The notes under the pieces are model-generated. The model saw only the letters and a program-made list of their open reading frames with translations. It ran no database searches and was not told the origin of the DNA. This document shows positions 24,486 to 33,320 of a DNA stretch of 37,857 nt, piece after piece. Position 1 is the first letter of the stretch; every line of letters starts with the position of its first letter. Position numbers and translations under genes: made by a program. The stretch comes from Gammaproteobacteria bacterium (GTDB lineage: Bacteria; Pseudomonadota; Gammaproteobacteria; SZUA-140), in the NCBI GenBank assembly GCA_026981935.1, contig JALSIC010000105.1, positions 1 to 37,857 on the forward strand, read 5' to 3'.

Positions 24486-26627
24486 ATGAATGAAATACAA
24501 AGAAAATTCCACTTACTAGAGGGGGGGCGGTTGGGGAGAACAGCGCTCACGGCACAGGATGCCATGGTGCAGAACCTGGCGCGGGTCTGGGAGGATCAAC
24601 ATCCCGGCGCCGTGGATCCCGACTCTCAGCACGAACTGTATGCGGTCTTCCAGGTGGAAGACAAACGTTTCCTGGGGCTGGTGACTGCCGCCGAGATCAG
24701 CCGTTATCCCCGAAGGATCTTTGCCGACCTGCTCTCGGTGCCGACCCGGACACCGGTGACGGCCCACACGCCCCTGGAACGGCTGGCGGAATTGTTCTGC
24801 GAGGACGACAGGGCCTTGCCCGTGGTGGATGACGAGGGCGAGCTGCTGGGCGTGGTCACCGGCAACAGCCTGTTGTGTTGTCTGCTGCGCCATCACCGCG
24901 AGAGCCGCAGCAGCCTCGAGCTGCTGGAGAACCGCCTGCACCTCTCCGCCATGGTGTTCGAACACAGCCAGGCGGCCATCATCATCACGGATGCCCGCGA
25001 GCGCATCGTGGCGGTCAATCCGGCCTTCACCCTCGTCACCGGCTACCAGCCCCAGGAGGTCATCGGCAAGACCCCGCGGATTCTGTCCTCGGGCGAACAG
25101 GATGCGGGATTCTACCGGCGCATGTGGGACAGTATCGCCACGCGGGGAGAGTGGCAGGGCGAGATTCGCAACCGGCGCAAGAACGGGGAACTCTACACCG
25201 AGTGGCTCAAGATCAATGCCGTCCATGACGGCGAGGGGTCGGTGACCAATTATATCGCCACCTTTTTCGACATCACCGAGCGCGTGCAGTCTGACGAGCA
25301 GATCAGGCGTCTCATCAATTACGATTCCCTCACCGGCCTGCCCAACCGTGGTCTCTCGCGGGAGCTGATCCGGCAGGGCCTGCTGGCGGCCCGCGACAGC
25401 GGCAGGATGGTGTCCCTGCTGTTCATGGACCTGGACCATTTCAAGCATATCAACGACTCCCTGGGGCACCAGGCGGGCGATCAACTGCTGCAGGTGGTGG
25501 CAAAGCGCATGCGCGCCTGCATTCGTTCCCATTTGCGCGTCTCGGAACAGGATCTCATCGCCCGCCAGGGCGGCGACGAGTTTACCTTGCTGCTGTGCGG
25601 CCTGGAGTCCCGGGACGAGGCGGCCATCGTCGCCCGGCGCCTGCTGGACTCTTTCCAGGAACCCATCGCGGTGGCGGGCAGGACCCTCTATCTTTCCCTG
25701 AGCATCGGTATCGCCTTGTATCCCCAGGACGCCTCGACCATCGATGAACTCGTCAGTCATGCCGACCTGGCCATGTACGAGGCCAAGCGGCGGGGGCGCA
25801 ACACTTATTGTTTTTTTCATCGCAACATGGCCCGGCGCAGCAAGGAGATCCTGCTCATGAAGCATGCCCTGCATGGCGCGCTGGAGCGGGAGGAGTTCTT
25901 TCTCGAATATCAGCCCCGGGTGTCCGTGAGGGACGAGCGCATCGTGGCCTTCGAGGCCCTCATGCGATGGTGCCATCCGGAGCTGGGGGTGATACCACCC
26001 CTGAGATTCATTCCCCTGCTGGAAGAAAGCAGTCTGATGGACGGGGTGGGGGAGTGGCTGCTGCTGGAGGCCTGTCGCCGCTGCCGCGAATGGCAGGCGG
26101 CATCGGGGCGGAAGTCGCTGATGGTGGCCGTCAACCTGTCGGCCCGGCAGTTCCGCAATCCGAACATCGTCGCCGAGGTGGAGCGGGCCCTGGAGGAGAG
26201 CGGACTTGCGCCGCAATGCCTGGAGATCGAACTGACCGAGTCCGTCGCCATTCAGGAGGTTACGGAGACGGTGAGGATTCTCGATGAACTGGCCGGCCTG
26301 GGAGTCCGCTGTGCCCTGGATGATTTCGGAACCGGTTATTCATCCCTCAGCTATCTGCGCGATTTCCGCCTGGCGGCTCTGAAGATAGACAAATCCTTTG
26401 TTCACCGCATTCCCCATCAGCAAAGAGACAATGCCGTGGTGCGGGCCATCATTTCCACTGCCCATGCCCTGGGCATGAAGGTGGTGGCGGAGGGGGTGGA
26501 AAATGTACAGCAGAGAACCTTCTTGCAGGACGAGGGCTGCGAGGAATACCAGGGCTACCTGTTCAGCAGGCCCGTGGCCGCCGGGCAGGCGCTCGAGTTG
26601 TTGCGCAACAATGAACCGGAGGAGTGA
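24486..26627 (+). CDS. CBS-PAS-GGDEF-EAL c-di-GMP signalling protein
   Basis: The 713-residue soluble protein has a CBS pair (about 24-135), a PAS/PAC region (about 152-268), a GGDEF domain (about 275-440) and an EAL domain (about 455-705). The cyclase motif GGDEF (362-366) is intact, but the inhibitory-site Arg is missing (SEQD in place of RxxD, 353-356). The EAL side is also complete: FEALMRW (489-495), NLSARQF, ELTESVA, LDDFGTGYSS, KIDKSFV, AEGVEN and QGY. It may therefore make or degrade c-di-GMP depending on input. The CBS pair parallels that of the kinase at 22362. The start at 24486 has a modest ribosome binding site (AGAGAAG). The Aer-type receptor follows after nine bases. Confidence 0.94.
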   Translation: MNEIQRKFHLLEGGRLGRTALTAQDAMVQNLARVWEDQHPGAVDPDSQHELYAVFQVEDKRFLGLVTAAEISRYPRRIFADLLSVPTRTPVTAHTPLERLAELFCEDDRALPVVDDEGELLGVVTGNSLLCCLLRHHRESRSSLELLENRLHLSAMVFEHSQAAIIITDARERIVAVNPAFTLVTGYQPQEVIGKTPRILSSGEQDAGFYRRMWDSIATRGEWQGEIRNRRKNGELYTEWLKINAVHDGEGSVTNYIATFFDITERVQSDEQIRRLINYDSLTGLPNRGLSRELIRQGLLAARDSGRMVSLLFMDLDHFKHINDSLGHQAGDQLLQVVAKRMRACIRSHLRVSEQDLIARQGGDEFTLLLCGLESRDEAAIVARRLLDSFQEPIAVAGRTLYLSLSIGIALYPQDASTIDELVSHADLAMYEAKRRGRNTYCFFHRNMARRSKEILLMKHALHGALEREEFFLEYQPRVSVRDERIVAFEALMRWCHPELGVIPPLRFIPLLEESSLMDGVGEWLLLEACRRCREWQAASGRKSLMVAVNLSARQFRNPNIVAEVERALEESGLAPQCLEIELTESVAIQEVTETVRILDELAGLGVRCALDDFGTGYSSLSYLRDFRLAALKIDKSFVHRIPHQQRDNAVVRAIISTAHALGMKVVAEGVENVQQRTFLQDEGCEEYQGYLFSRPVAAGQALELLRNNEPEE

Positions 26628-26636
26628 GAGACCGTC

Positions 26637-28202
26637 ATGAAAGTCAATCTGCCTGTCACCCAGAACGAGCGGGACTACGATGCCGGACTGGAGATCATCT
26701 CCACCACCGATCTCAAGGGCATCATCACCTATGCCAACGAGGCCTTTGTCGAGGTCAGCGGATTTGAGCTCGATGAGCTGCTGAAGAAAAACCACAATAT
26801 CGTGCGCCATCCCGACATGCCGCCGGCGGCCTTCGCCGATCTCTGGCAGACCCTCAAGGCCGGCCGGCCCTGGATGGGTATCGTCAAGAACCGCTGCAAG
26901 AACGGTGACCACTACTGGGTGGATGCCTACGTCACTCCCATCTACGAGCAGGGCCGGATCACCGGCTATCAGTCGGTCCGGGCCAAGCCGCAGCGCGAAG
27001 ACGTGGCACGTGCCGAACGCCTCTATGCCAGTCTCAATCGCCCCCGGCGATGGCGCCTGCCTGCGGTGGGCGTGTACGGCCGCCTGGGCTGGATCCTGAC
27101 GGCGCTCTTGCTGGGTACCGGTGGGGCCTTGGGCGTGGCGGGCGAAATGGCAGGGACGACCGTGGCGCTGGTGCTGGGGCCGGCCCTGCTGCTGGGCTGG
27201 ATGGCGGCGTGGTTCTATACCCGCCCCATGGTCGCTGCGGCCCGTGAAGCGGCGCGGGTCGTGGACAATCCCGTCATGCAGCAGGTCTACGTGGGTCGCC
27301 GGGACGAGATCGGCAAGCCGCTGCTTGCCATCCGGATGCTGGAAGCGCGCAACCGCACGGTGTTGAGCCGGATCCAGGACGCCGCCGACAACCTGGCCAG
27401 GGTGGCGCAGGAGACGGCCGATACCGTGCGTTCTTCCCAGGCCGGCGTATTGAATCAGCAGCAGGAAACGGAGCAGGTGGCCACCGCCATGAACGAGATG
27501 ACGGCAAGTTCCAGGGAAGTGGCCAAGAGTACCGCGCACGCCAGTCAGGCTGTCGCCGAGGCCGATGAGGAGATACGGCGGGGAAGGGATGTCATGCAGC
27601 AGATCATCTCGGCCAGTGAATCCGCTGCCCGGGAGATCGGCCGCGCTGCCGGGGTGATCGGTACACTGGACCAGCAGAGCAAGGAAATCGGCATGGTGCT
27701 CGAGGTCATCAAGAATATTGCCGAGCAGACCAATCTGCTGGCATTGAATGCCGCCATCGAGGCGGCGCGGGCCGGGGAGCAGGGGCGGGGGTTTGCCGTG
27801 GTGGCCGAGGAAGTGCGGACCCTGGCGCAGCGGACCCGCGACTCCACGGAGGAGATCGAAAAGATGATCGCCGACCTGCAGGGCGGGGCCGGTCAGGCCG
27901 TCACGGTGATGGAGGGCAGTTGTGAGCAGGCACGCCAGAGTCTCGATTGTGCCAGAACGGGCGGGGAAACGCTGGATGGCATCGCCCAGCACGTGGCCCG
28001 CATCAATGACATGAATCACCAGGTGGCCAGCGCCGCGGAGGAACAGAGCCTGGTTGCCGAGGAGATCTGCCGCAACCTGACCGAGATCAGCCGCCTGGCC
28101 AGGGCGGTGGCGGACGATGCCCGCCAGATTACGGCCGCCAACGAGCGTCAGGCATCCCTGGTTCAGGCGCTCAGGGGGATGGTTCGCCAGTTCACGGCAT
28201 GA
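26637..28202 (+). CDS. Aer-type PAS chemoreceptor (aerotaxis/redox sensor)
   Basis: The 521-residue protein resembles Aer. A cytoplasmic PAS domain is at the N-terminus (about 10-120; IISTTDLKGIITYANEAFVE, HNIVRHPDMPPAAFADLW, WMGIVKNRCKNGDHYWVDAY, typical of FAD-binding Aer PAS). A hydrophobic hairpin spans about 148-194 without a periplasmic domain, then a HAMP-like segment and the signalling coiled coil with [20 protein letters not shown] (about 363-382) in the tip. It senses redox or energy state rather than an external ligand. It is nine bases behind the c-di-GMP gene, with GGAGGAG overlapping that gene's end. Its 3' end overlaps a convergent unknown gene by 11 bp. Confidence 0.93.
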   Translation: MKVNLPVTQNERDYDAGLEIISTTDLKGIITYANEAFVEVSGFELDELLKKNHNIVRHPDMPPAAFADLWQTLKAGRPWMGIVKNRCKNGDHYWVDAYVTPIYEQGRITGYQSVRAKPQREDVARAERLYASLNRPRRWRLPAVGVYGRLGWILTALLLGTGGALGVAGEMAGTTVALVLGPALLLGWMAAWFYTRPMVAAAREAARVVDNPVMQQVYVGRRDEIGKPLLAIRMLEARNRTVLSRIQDAADNLARVAQETADTVRSSQAGVLNQQQETEQVATAMNEMTASSREVAKSTAHASQAVAEADEEIRRGRDVMQQIISASESAAREIGRAAGVIGTLDQQSKEIGMVLEVIKNIAEQTNLLALNAAIEAARAGEQGRGFAVVAEEVRTLAQRTRDSTEEIEKMIADLQGGAGQAVTVMEGSCEQARQSLDCARTGGETLDGIAQHVARINDMNHQVASAAEEQSLVAEEICRNLTEISRLARAVADDARQITAANERQASLVQALRGMVRQFTA

Positions 28203-28740
28203 TCCCCTTCAGCCAGTCCAGCACCCGGGGGGTGATCTGCGCGGTCTCCGAGTAGGTCTGCAGGGTGACGAGGCGGGGAAATTCCAGGGCCAGTTGCAGG
28301 ACATTGGAAAGATTCAGGGAGGCAGCCTTCCGTGCCGGGTTGTAGAAACCCAGCAGCGGCTTGCCGGCGGTGAGGAAACGCATGACATTGATGCCGGAAC
28401 CGAAGCCGGCTTCGTCGAAGCAATAGATGGCCGCGCGGGCCTCTGCGCGGAAGCGGTCGTCCCGTTCCAGCATGAAGCGGGTGGCGGCCTCGGTCTCCTC
28501 CATGCCCGCGCCCGGCCCCCTGCGCCAGCTTTCCCAGTCGCGGTCATAGTATTCCACGGGGTCACAGACACGCCGCGCCAGAACCTCGGGCGCCAGATCC
28601 GGGAACTGGCGCCGGTAATAGCGGTAACGGGTGTCATAGCCCAGGCCCGAGTCTTCCAGCGCCAGGATCACCGTGGTCTTGAAGGACCAGGTGGGATCGC
28701 TGGCGTGCATGCCCTTGCCGCTGACGTAACAGGGAATCAT
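28192..28740 (-). CDS. Protein of unknown function
   Basis: I do not recognise this 182-residue soluble protein. It begins MIPCYVSGKGMHASDPTWSF. It has an aromatic- and charge-rich middle (YDTRYRYYRRQFPDL, EYYDRDWESWRR) and an alpha/beta part with AAIYCFDEAGFGSGINVMRF, AGKPLLGFYNP and VLQLALEFPRLVTLQTYSE. The last part faintly recalls nucleoside-deoxyribosyltransferase or TIR-like Rossmann folds, but that is only an impression of secondary structure. Codon use looks like that of neighbouring genes, which supports it being real. No ribosome binding site is visible. It is convergent with the Aer-type gene (11 bp overlap) and is followed upstream only by repeats. Confidence 0.7.
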   Translation of the reverse strand: MIPCYVSGKGMHASDPTWSFKTTVILALEDSGLGYDTRYRYYRRQFPDLAPEVLARRVCDPVEYYDRDWESWRRGPGAGMEETEAATRFMLERDDRFRAEARAAIYCFDEAGFGSGINVMRFLTAGKPLLGFYNPARKAASLNLSNVLQLALEFPRLVTLQTYSETAQITPRVLDWLKGIMP

Positions 28741-28817
28741 GATGCATCGATAAACCGTTGCAGTCCTGTGTGTCTGCCTTGGGCCGCCCCTGCAGCTTGA
28801 GCGTTACCTGAATGCAT

Positions 28818-28925
28818 GGCATGCGTCGTCCGGATGTGGTGAAGCAGAATCCGCGGCGACCGGTTTGCATGGAAGGAGCAGCCAGCCAGGATACAGGTCC
28901 GCAAGAGCGGAATCCGGGAAACAGC
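28818..28925. repeat. Fragmented family B-like repeat
   Basis: Pieces resembling family B appear here: CGTCCGGATGTGGTGAAGCAGAATCC, then GCAAGAGCGGAATCCGGGAAAC, which matches the first block of the copies at 4627 and 35674. The order is disturbed. Together with the next array it makes up the gene-free stretch 28741-29569. Confidence 0.45.
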
Positions 28926-28984
28926 TTTCATGCCGGCCTCCAGGTCGTCATCATGACCGCCACTCTGATTGCAGCACCCATTTT

Positions 28985-29510
28985 GTCATTCCGGCCTCCG
29001 CTCAGATTTCAGCACCCATTTGTCATTCCGACCCCTCCTCAGATTACAACACCCCATTTGTCATTCCGACCGGAGGGAGGAATCCTGTGCCGCTGCCCCT
29101 AAGATTCCTCGCTGCGCTCGGAATGACAAGGAGGTACGGCCCGCCGCCTTATGTCATTCCGACCTCACTTTTCTGTCATTCCGACCGAAGGGAGGAATCT
29201 CACGCCAGAGGCCTCAGATTTCTCGCTGCGCTCGGAATGACAGCGAATGTTGTCATTCCGACCGAAGGGAGGAATCCTGCGCCACCGACCTAAGATTCCT
29301 CGCTGCGCTCGAAATGACAGCGAATGTTGTCATTCCGACCGGAGGGAGGAATCCTGCGCCACCGACCTAAGATTCCTCGCTATGCTCGGAATGACAAGGA
29401 GGTACGGCCCGCCGCCTTATGTCATTCCGACCTCACTTTTCTGTCATTCCGACCGAAGGGAGGAATCTCACGCCAGCGGCCTCAGATTCCTCGCTGCGCT
29501 CGGAATGACA
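28985..29510. repeat. Hairpin repeat array, family A (5 full copies)
   Basis: Full units lie at about 29060-29127, 29174-29241, 29251-29318, 29328-29395 and 29442-29509. Each runs GTCATTCCGACCG ... CGGAATGAC or CGAAATGAC with inverted ends. Truncated left halves are at 28985, 29021, 29152 and 29420. The middle units have a 77 bp period. The segment from about 29107 to 29241 recurs at 29375-29509 with a 268 bp offset, showing a recent larger duplication. No gene. Confidence 0.88.
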
Positions 29511-29538
29511 AGGGGCATGGTTCACCGCCTTAAGACAG

Positions 29539-29557
29539 GAGGCCATGAGCAAGCCTC
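29539..29557 (-). terminator. Weak candidate terminator of tRNA-Val
   Basis: GAGGC and GCCTC form a 5 bp stem around a 9 nt loop, 12 bp behind the tRNA 3' end on the minus strand. It is followed by CTGTCTT, a poor U-tract. Confidence 0.25.
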
Positions 29558-29569
29558 AAATAAGGTGAC

Positions 29570-29646
29570 TGGTAGGCGCGGGCGGACTCGAACCGCCGAC
29601 TTCCACCGTGTGAAGGTGGCACTCTAACCAGCTGAGCTACGCGCCT
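29570..29646 (-). tRNA. tRNA-Val (CAC anticodon)
   Basis: The 77 nt cloverleaf is complete: acceptor stem AGGCGCG/CGCGCCT, D stem GCTC/GAGT, anticodon stem CCACC/GGTGG with loop TTCACAC (anticodon CAC, reading GTG), T stem GGCGG/CCGCC with loop TTCGAGT, discriminator A and encoded CCA (29570-29572). A good sigma-70 promoter lies just upstream. Confidence 0.97.
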
Positions 29647-29661
29647 GTCAAGAGACACTGC

Positions 29662-29690
29662 ATTCTAAGGATTCGCTCCCGAAGCGTCAA
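29662..29690 (-). promoter_or_regulatory. Sigma-70 promoter of tRNA-Val
   Basis: On the minus strand TTGACG (29685-29690), a 17 bp spacer and TAGAAT (29662-29667), with the tRNA 5' end at 29646. Five of six bases match consensus in each box. Confidence 0.75.
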
Positions 29691-29825
29691 ATTCACCGTA
29701 TCGGATCCTCTGTATCGTATCCGGGCGCCAAAAGACGATCACCTCCCCGCCCTTCATCCCGGTTTCTCTATTCCCTGCGCAAACCTGCTACAATAACCCG
29801 CTATCCTGAGTCACGAGTCCGGATC

Positions 29826-31238
29826 ATGAGAGTACGCACCCGCTTCGCCCCCAGTCCCACCGGCTATCTCCACATCGGAGGCGCGCGCACGGCGCTTTTT
29901 TCCTGGCTCTATGCCCGCAAGCATGGCGGCAGTTTCATTCTGCGCATCGAGGACACGGACCTGGAGCGCTCCACCGCGGAATCCATCAATGCCATCCTGG
30001 AGGGGATGACCTGGCTGGGCCTGGAATACGACGAGGGGCCTTTCTACCAGATGGAACGCATGGAACGCTACCAGGAAGTGATCCAGCAACTCCTGGACGA
30101 GGGCAAGGCCTATCATTGTTATTGTTCTCGGGAACGCCTGGAGATGCTGCGGGCCAAGCAGATGGCGCGCAAGGAGAAACCCCGCTACGACGGTCATTGC
30201 CGGCAGCGCACCGAGCCCCCGCCCGGGGATGTGAAACCGGTGGTGCGGTTCCGCAGTCCCGCCGAGGGCGCGGTGGTGGTGGAGGACATGATCCGGGGCC
30301 GGGTGGTGTTCAGCAATGCGGAGCTGGACGATCTCATCATCGCCCGTTCCGACGGCACGCCCACCTACAATCTCACCGTGGTGGTGGACGACCACGACAT
30401 GGGTATCACGCACGTGATCCGCGGTGACGACCACCTCAACAACACGCCGCGCCAGATCAATATCCTGCGCGCCCTGGGCGCGGCGCCGCCGGCCTACGCC
30501 CATGTGCCCATGATCCTGGGCGAGGACGGCAAGCGCCTGTCCAAGCGCCATGGCGCGGTGAGCGTCATGCAGTATCACGAACAGGGCTACCTGCCCGAGG
30601 CCCTGCTCAATTACCTGGTGCGCCTGGGCTGGTCCCATGGCGACCGGGAGATCTTCAGCCTCGACGAGATGATCGAGCTGTTCGACATCCGCGATGTCAA
30701 CCACGCCGCCTCCACCTTCAATCCCGGCAAGCTGTTGTGGCTCAACCAGTACCATATCCAGCACGGCAGCCCGGAGCGCATCGCCCATCATCTGAGCTGG
30801 CACCTGGGGAGGCTGGACATCGATCCGGCGGAGGGCCCGCCCCTGGTGGAAGTCGTCCGGGCCATGCAGGGGAGGGCGAGAACACTGGTGGAGATGGCGG
30901 AGATGAGCGCGTTCATCTATCGCGACTTCGAGGATTACGATCCACAGGCTGCGAAGAAGCACCTGCGTCCCGCCGCGGAAGAACCGCTGCAACGGGTGCG
31001 CGAGGCGCTCGCCGCGCTGGAGGAATGGACTGCCGGGCGCCTGCATGCCGTGGTAGAAGAGGTGGCCCGCGATCTCGACGTGAAGATGGGCAAGGTGGCC
31101 CAGCCCCTGCGCGTGGCGGTCTGTGGCCGCGCCGCCTCGCCGGGCATCGACGTGACCCTCCATCTGGTGGGCAAGCAGGCCACGCTGCGGCGCATCGACC
31201 GGGCGCTGGACTATATCCGTGGCCGCGCCGCGGCCTGA
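29826..31238 (+). CDS. gltX: Glutamyl-tRNA synthetase
   Basis: The 470-residue class I synthetase charges tRNA-Glu. It shows [17 protein letters not shown] with the HIGH-type HIGG (16-19), the KMSKS-type KRLSKRHG (236-243), and a bacterial anticodon-binding helical domain at the C-terminus ([17 protein letters not shown]). The zinc-knuckle cysteines Cys98, Cys100 and Cys125 are in the E. coli spacing, although the residue matching E. coli His127 is Gln here. Whether it is strictly discriminating or a GluRS2 cannot be decided by eye. It is followed by glnS after 18 bp and lies near tRNA-Glu. The ribosome binding site is weak. Confidence 0.97.
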   Translation: MRVRTRFAPSPTGYLHIGGARTALFSWLYARKHGGSFILRIEDTDLERSTAESINAILEGMTWLGLEYDEGPFYQMERMERYQEVIQQLLDEGKAYHCYCSRERLEMLRAKQMARKEKPRYDGHCRQRTEPPPGDVKPVVRFRSPAEGAVVVEDMIRGRVVFSNAELDDLIIARSDGTPTYNLTVVVDDHDMGITHVIRGDDHLNNTPRQINILRALGAAPPAYAHVPMILGEDGKRLSKRHGAVSVMQYHEQGYLPEALLNYLVRLGWSHGDREIFSLDEMIELFDIRDVNHAASTFNPGKLLWLNQYHIQHGSPERIAHHLSWHLGRLDIDPAEGPPLVEVVRAMQGRARTLVEMAEMSAFIYRDFEDYDPQAAKKHLRPAAEEPLQRVREALAALEEWTAGRLHAVVEEVARDLDVKMGKVAQPLRVAVCGRAASPGIDVTLHLVGKQATLRRIDRALDYIRGRAAA

Positions 31239-31256
31239 CCCGACACGGGTGTGATC

Positions 31257-32978
31257 ATGAGCGATTCGGTACAGCGGCGCCCCGGCAACTTCATCCGCCA
31301 GATCGTCGAAGAGGACCTGCGCGCCGGACGCGTCCGCCGGGTGGCGACCCGTTTCCCGCCGGAACCCAACGGCTATCTGCACATCGGACACGCCAAGTCC
31401 ATCTGTCTCAACTTCGGCATTGCCGAGGATTACGGGGGCACCTGCAACCTGCGCTTCGACGACACCAATCCCCACAAGGAAGACACCGAGTACGTGGAGG
31501 CCATCCAGCGTGACGTGCGCTGGCTGGGTTACGACTGGGGAGAACGGCTGTATTTCGCCTCGGACTATTTCGAACAGCTCTACGATTTTGCCGTGGAGCT
31601 GATCAGGAAGGGCAAGGCCTATGTCTGCGATCTCACCCCCGAGGAGATCCGCGCCTACCGTGGCACCCTCACCGCGCCGGGGCGCGACAGTCCCTATCGC
31701 GACCGGTCCGTGGCCGAGAACCTGGATCTCTTCGAACGCATGCGCGCCGGCGAGTTTCCCGACGGTTCGCGGGTCCTGCGCGCCCGCATCGACATGGCCT
31801 CGCCCAACATGAACCTGCGCGATCCAACGCTCTACCGCATCCGCCATGGCGTGATCCATCACCAGACGGGCGAGGCATGGTGCATCTATCCCATGTACGA
31901 TTTCACCCATCCCATCTGCGATGCGCTGGAGGGGATCACCCATTCCCTGTGCACCCTGGAGTTCGAGGATCACCGTCCCCTCTATGACTGGGTGCTGGAC
32001 AACGTCTCCGTGCCCTGCCATCCGCGCCAGATCGAGTTTTCCCGCCTCAATCTGGAGTACACCGTGATGAGCAAGCGCAAGCTCACCGAACTGGTGGAAG
32101 AAGGGTACGTGGAAGGCTGGGACGATCCCCGCATGCCCACGCTTTCCGGCCTGCGGCGGCGCGGCTACACGCCGGCCTCCATCCGGGATTTCTGCGAGCG
32201 CATCGGCATCAGCCGCGCCGACAACGTGGTGGAAATGGGCATGCTGGAGAGCTGCATCCGCGAGGATCTCAACCGCCGTGCGCCGCGGCGCATGGCGGTG
32301 CTGCATCCACTCAAGGTGGTGCTCGTGGATTACCCGGAAGACAGGGTGGAGGCGCTGGAGGCGCCCAACCATCCCCAGGATCCGGCTATGGGCAGCCGGC
32401 GCCTGCCTTTTGCGCGGGAACTCTACATCGACCGCGGAGACTTCATGGAAAATCCGCCCAGAAAATTCAAGCGCCTGGTGCCGGGTGGCGAGGTGCGCCT
32501 GCGTCATGCCTACGTCATCCGCTGCGAGGAGATCATTCGCGACCACCAGGGCGAGATCATCGAGCTGCGCTGCAGCCATGATCCCCGTACCCTCCACGCC
32601 AATCCCGAGGGACGCAAGGTCAAGGGCGTCATCCACTGGGTGTCGGCCCGCCACGCCCTTGCCGCCGAGATCCGGCTCTACGACCGGCTGTTCACCCATC
32701 CGCATCCGGATGCCGCGGCCCGGGAGACGGGGCGCGACTGGAAGGATTTCATCAACCCCGACTCGCTGCGCACCCTGACCCGCTGCCGGCTCGAACCCGC
32801 CCTGGCCGAAGCGCGCCCCGGGGATTGTTTCCAGTTCGAGCGCGAAGGCTATTTCTGTCTCGATGCGGGCAGCGGTGGGGAACGTCCCGTTTTCAACCGG
32901 GTGGTGACCCTGCGCGATACCTGGGCCAAGATCGAACAGCAGCTGCGCGGTGAAAACAGCGCGCCGGGCCAGTCTTGA
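31257..32978 (+). CDS. glnS: Glutaminyl-tRNA synthetase
   Basis: The 573-residue enzyme charges tRNA-Gln directly. It contains [23 protein letters not shown] (HIGH at 42-45), [17 protein letters not shown], the class signature VMSKRKL (KMSKS type, about 268-274) and the GlnRS-specific beta-barrel anticodon domain ([21 protein letters not shown]). Its presence suggests that Gln-tRNA is made without the amidotransferase route, as in most gammaproteobacteria. ATG 31257 is used; GTG 31251 in frame is an alternative. The stop codon (32976-32978) lies inside the -35 box of the following tRNA promoter. Confidence 0.97.
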   Translation: MSDSVQRRPGNFIRQIVEEDLRAGRVRRVATRFPPEPNGYLHIGHAKSICLNFGIAEDYGGTCNLRFDDTNPHKEDTEYVEAIQRDVRWLGYDWGERLYFASDYFEQLYDFAVELIRKGKAYVCDLTPEEIRAYRGTLTAPGRDSPYRDRSVAENLDLFERMRAGEFPDGSRVLRARIDMASPNMNLRDPTLYRIRHGVIHHQTGEAWCIYPMYDFTHPICDALEGITHSLCTLEFEDHRPLYDWVLDNVSVPCHPRQIEFSRLNLEYTVMSKRKLTELVEEGYVEGWDDPRMPTLSGLRRRGYTPASIRDFCERIGISRADNVVEMGMLESCIREDLNRRAPRRMAVLHPLKVVLVDYPEDRVEALEAPNHPQDPAMGSRRLPFARELYIDRGDFMENPPRKFKRLVPGGEVRLRHAYVIRCEEIIRDHQGEIIELRCSHDPRTLHANPEGRKVKGVIHWVSARHALAAEIRLYDRLFTHPHPDAAARETGRDWKDFINPDSLRTLTRCRLEPALAEARPGDCFQFEREGYFCLDAGSGGERPVFNRVVTLRDTWAKIEQQLRGENSAPGQS

Positions 32979-33003
32979 CAGCCCCAGGGTGGTGTCGTAA
33001 AGT
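32975..33003 (+). promoter_or_regulatory. Sigma-70 promoter of the tRNA-Ala / tRNA-Glu unit
   Basis: A perfect TTGACA (32975-32980), a 17 bp spacer and TAAAGT (32998-33003), 16 bp before tRNA-Ala. The -35 box contains the glnS stop codon TGA. Confidence 0.78.
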
Positions 33004-33019
33004 GCGCTTTTCAAAATCC

Positions 33020-33095
<76 letters not shown>

Positions 33096-33140
33096 GTAAC
33101 CACCTTGCCGCTCCACACGGGCGGCATATTTGTGTTTCAC

Positions 33141-33217
33141 GTCCCCATCGTCTAGTCGGCCTAGGACACCGCCCTTTCACGGCGGCAACAGGGGTTCGAA
33201 TCCCCTTGGGGACGCCA
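33141..33217 (+). tRNA. tRNA-Glu (TTC anticodon)
   Basis: The 77 nt cloverleaf has acceptor GTCCCCA/TGGGGAC, anticodon stem CCGCC/GGCGG with loop CTTTCAC (anticodon TTC), T arm GGGGTTCGAATCCCC, discriminator G and encoded CCA. It is nearly identical to E. coli tRNA-Glu. It lies 45 bp behind tRNA-Ala and probably shares its promoter. Confidence 0.97.
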
Positions 33218-33320
33218 TTCCATTATCGCCCTTCCTTTGCTGCTTCTTTGACAGGCGCGCCACCTCGGCGCAAAAGCCACGCCTTTTACCCCTTACCCCG
33301 GAATGTTATAGTGCCTTCGC

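Noticed and set aside
28985-29510. Possible CRISPR array
   Set aside because: The units are internally palindromic 67-68 bp hairpins with irregular spacing, the intervals are not unique spacers of equal length, and no cas gene is nearby.
29811-33014. Open frame of 1067 codons on the minus strand
   Set aside because: It is entirely antisense to gltX and glnS, which are certain; long antisense frames are common at this GC content and the product matches nothing.
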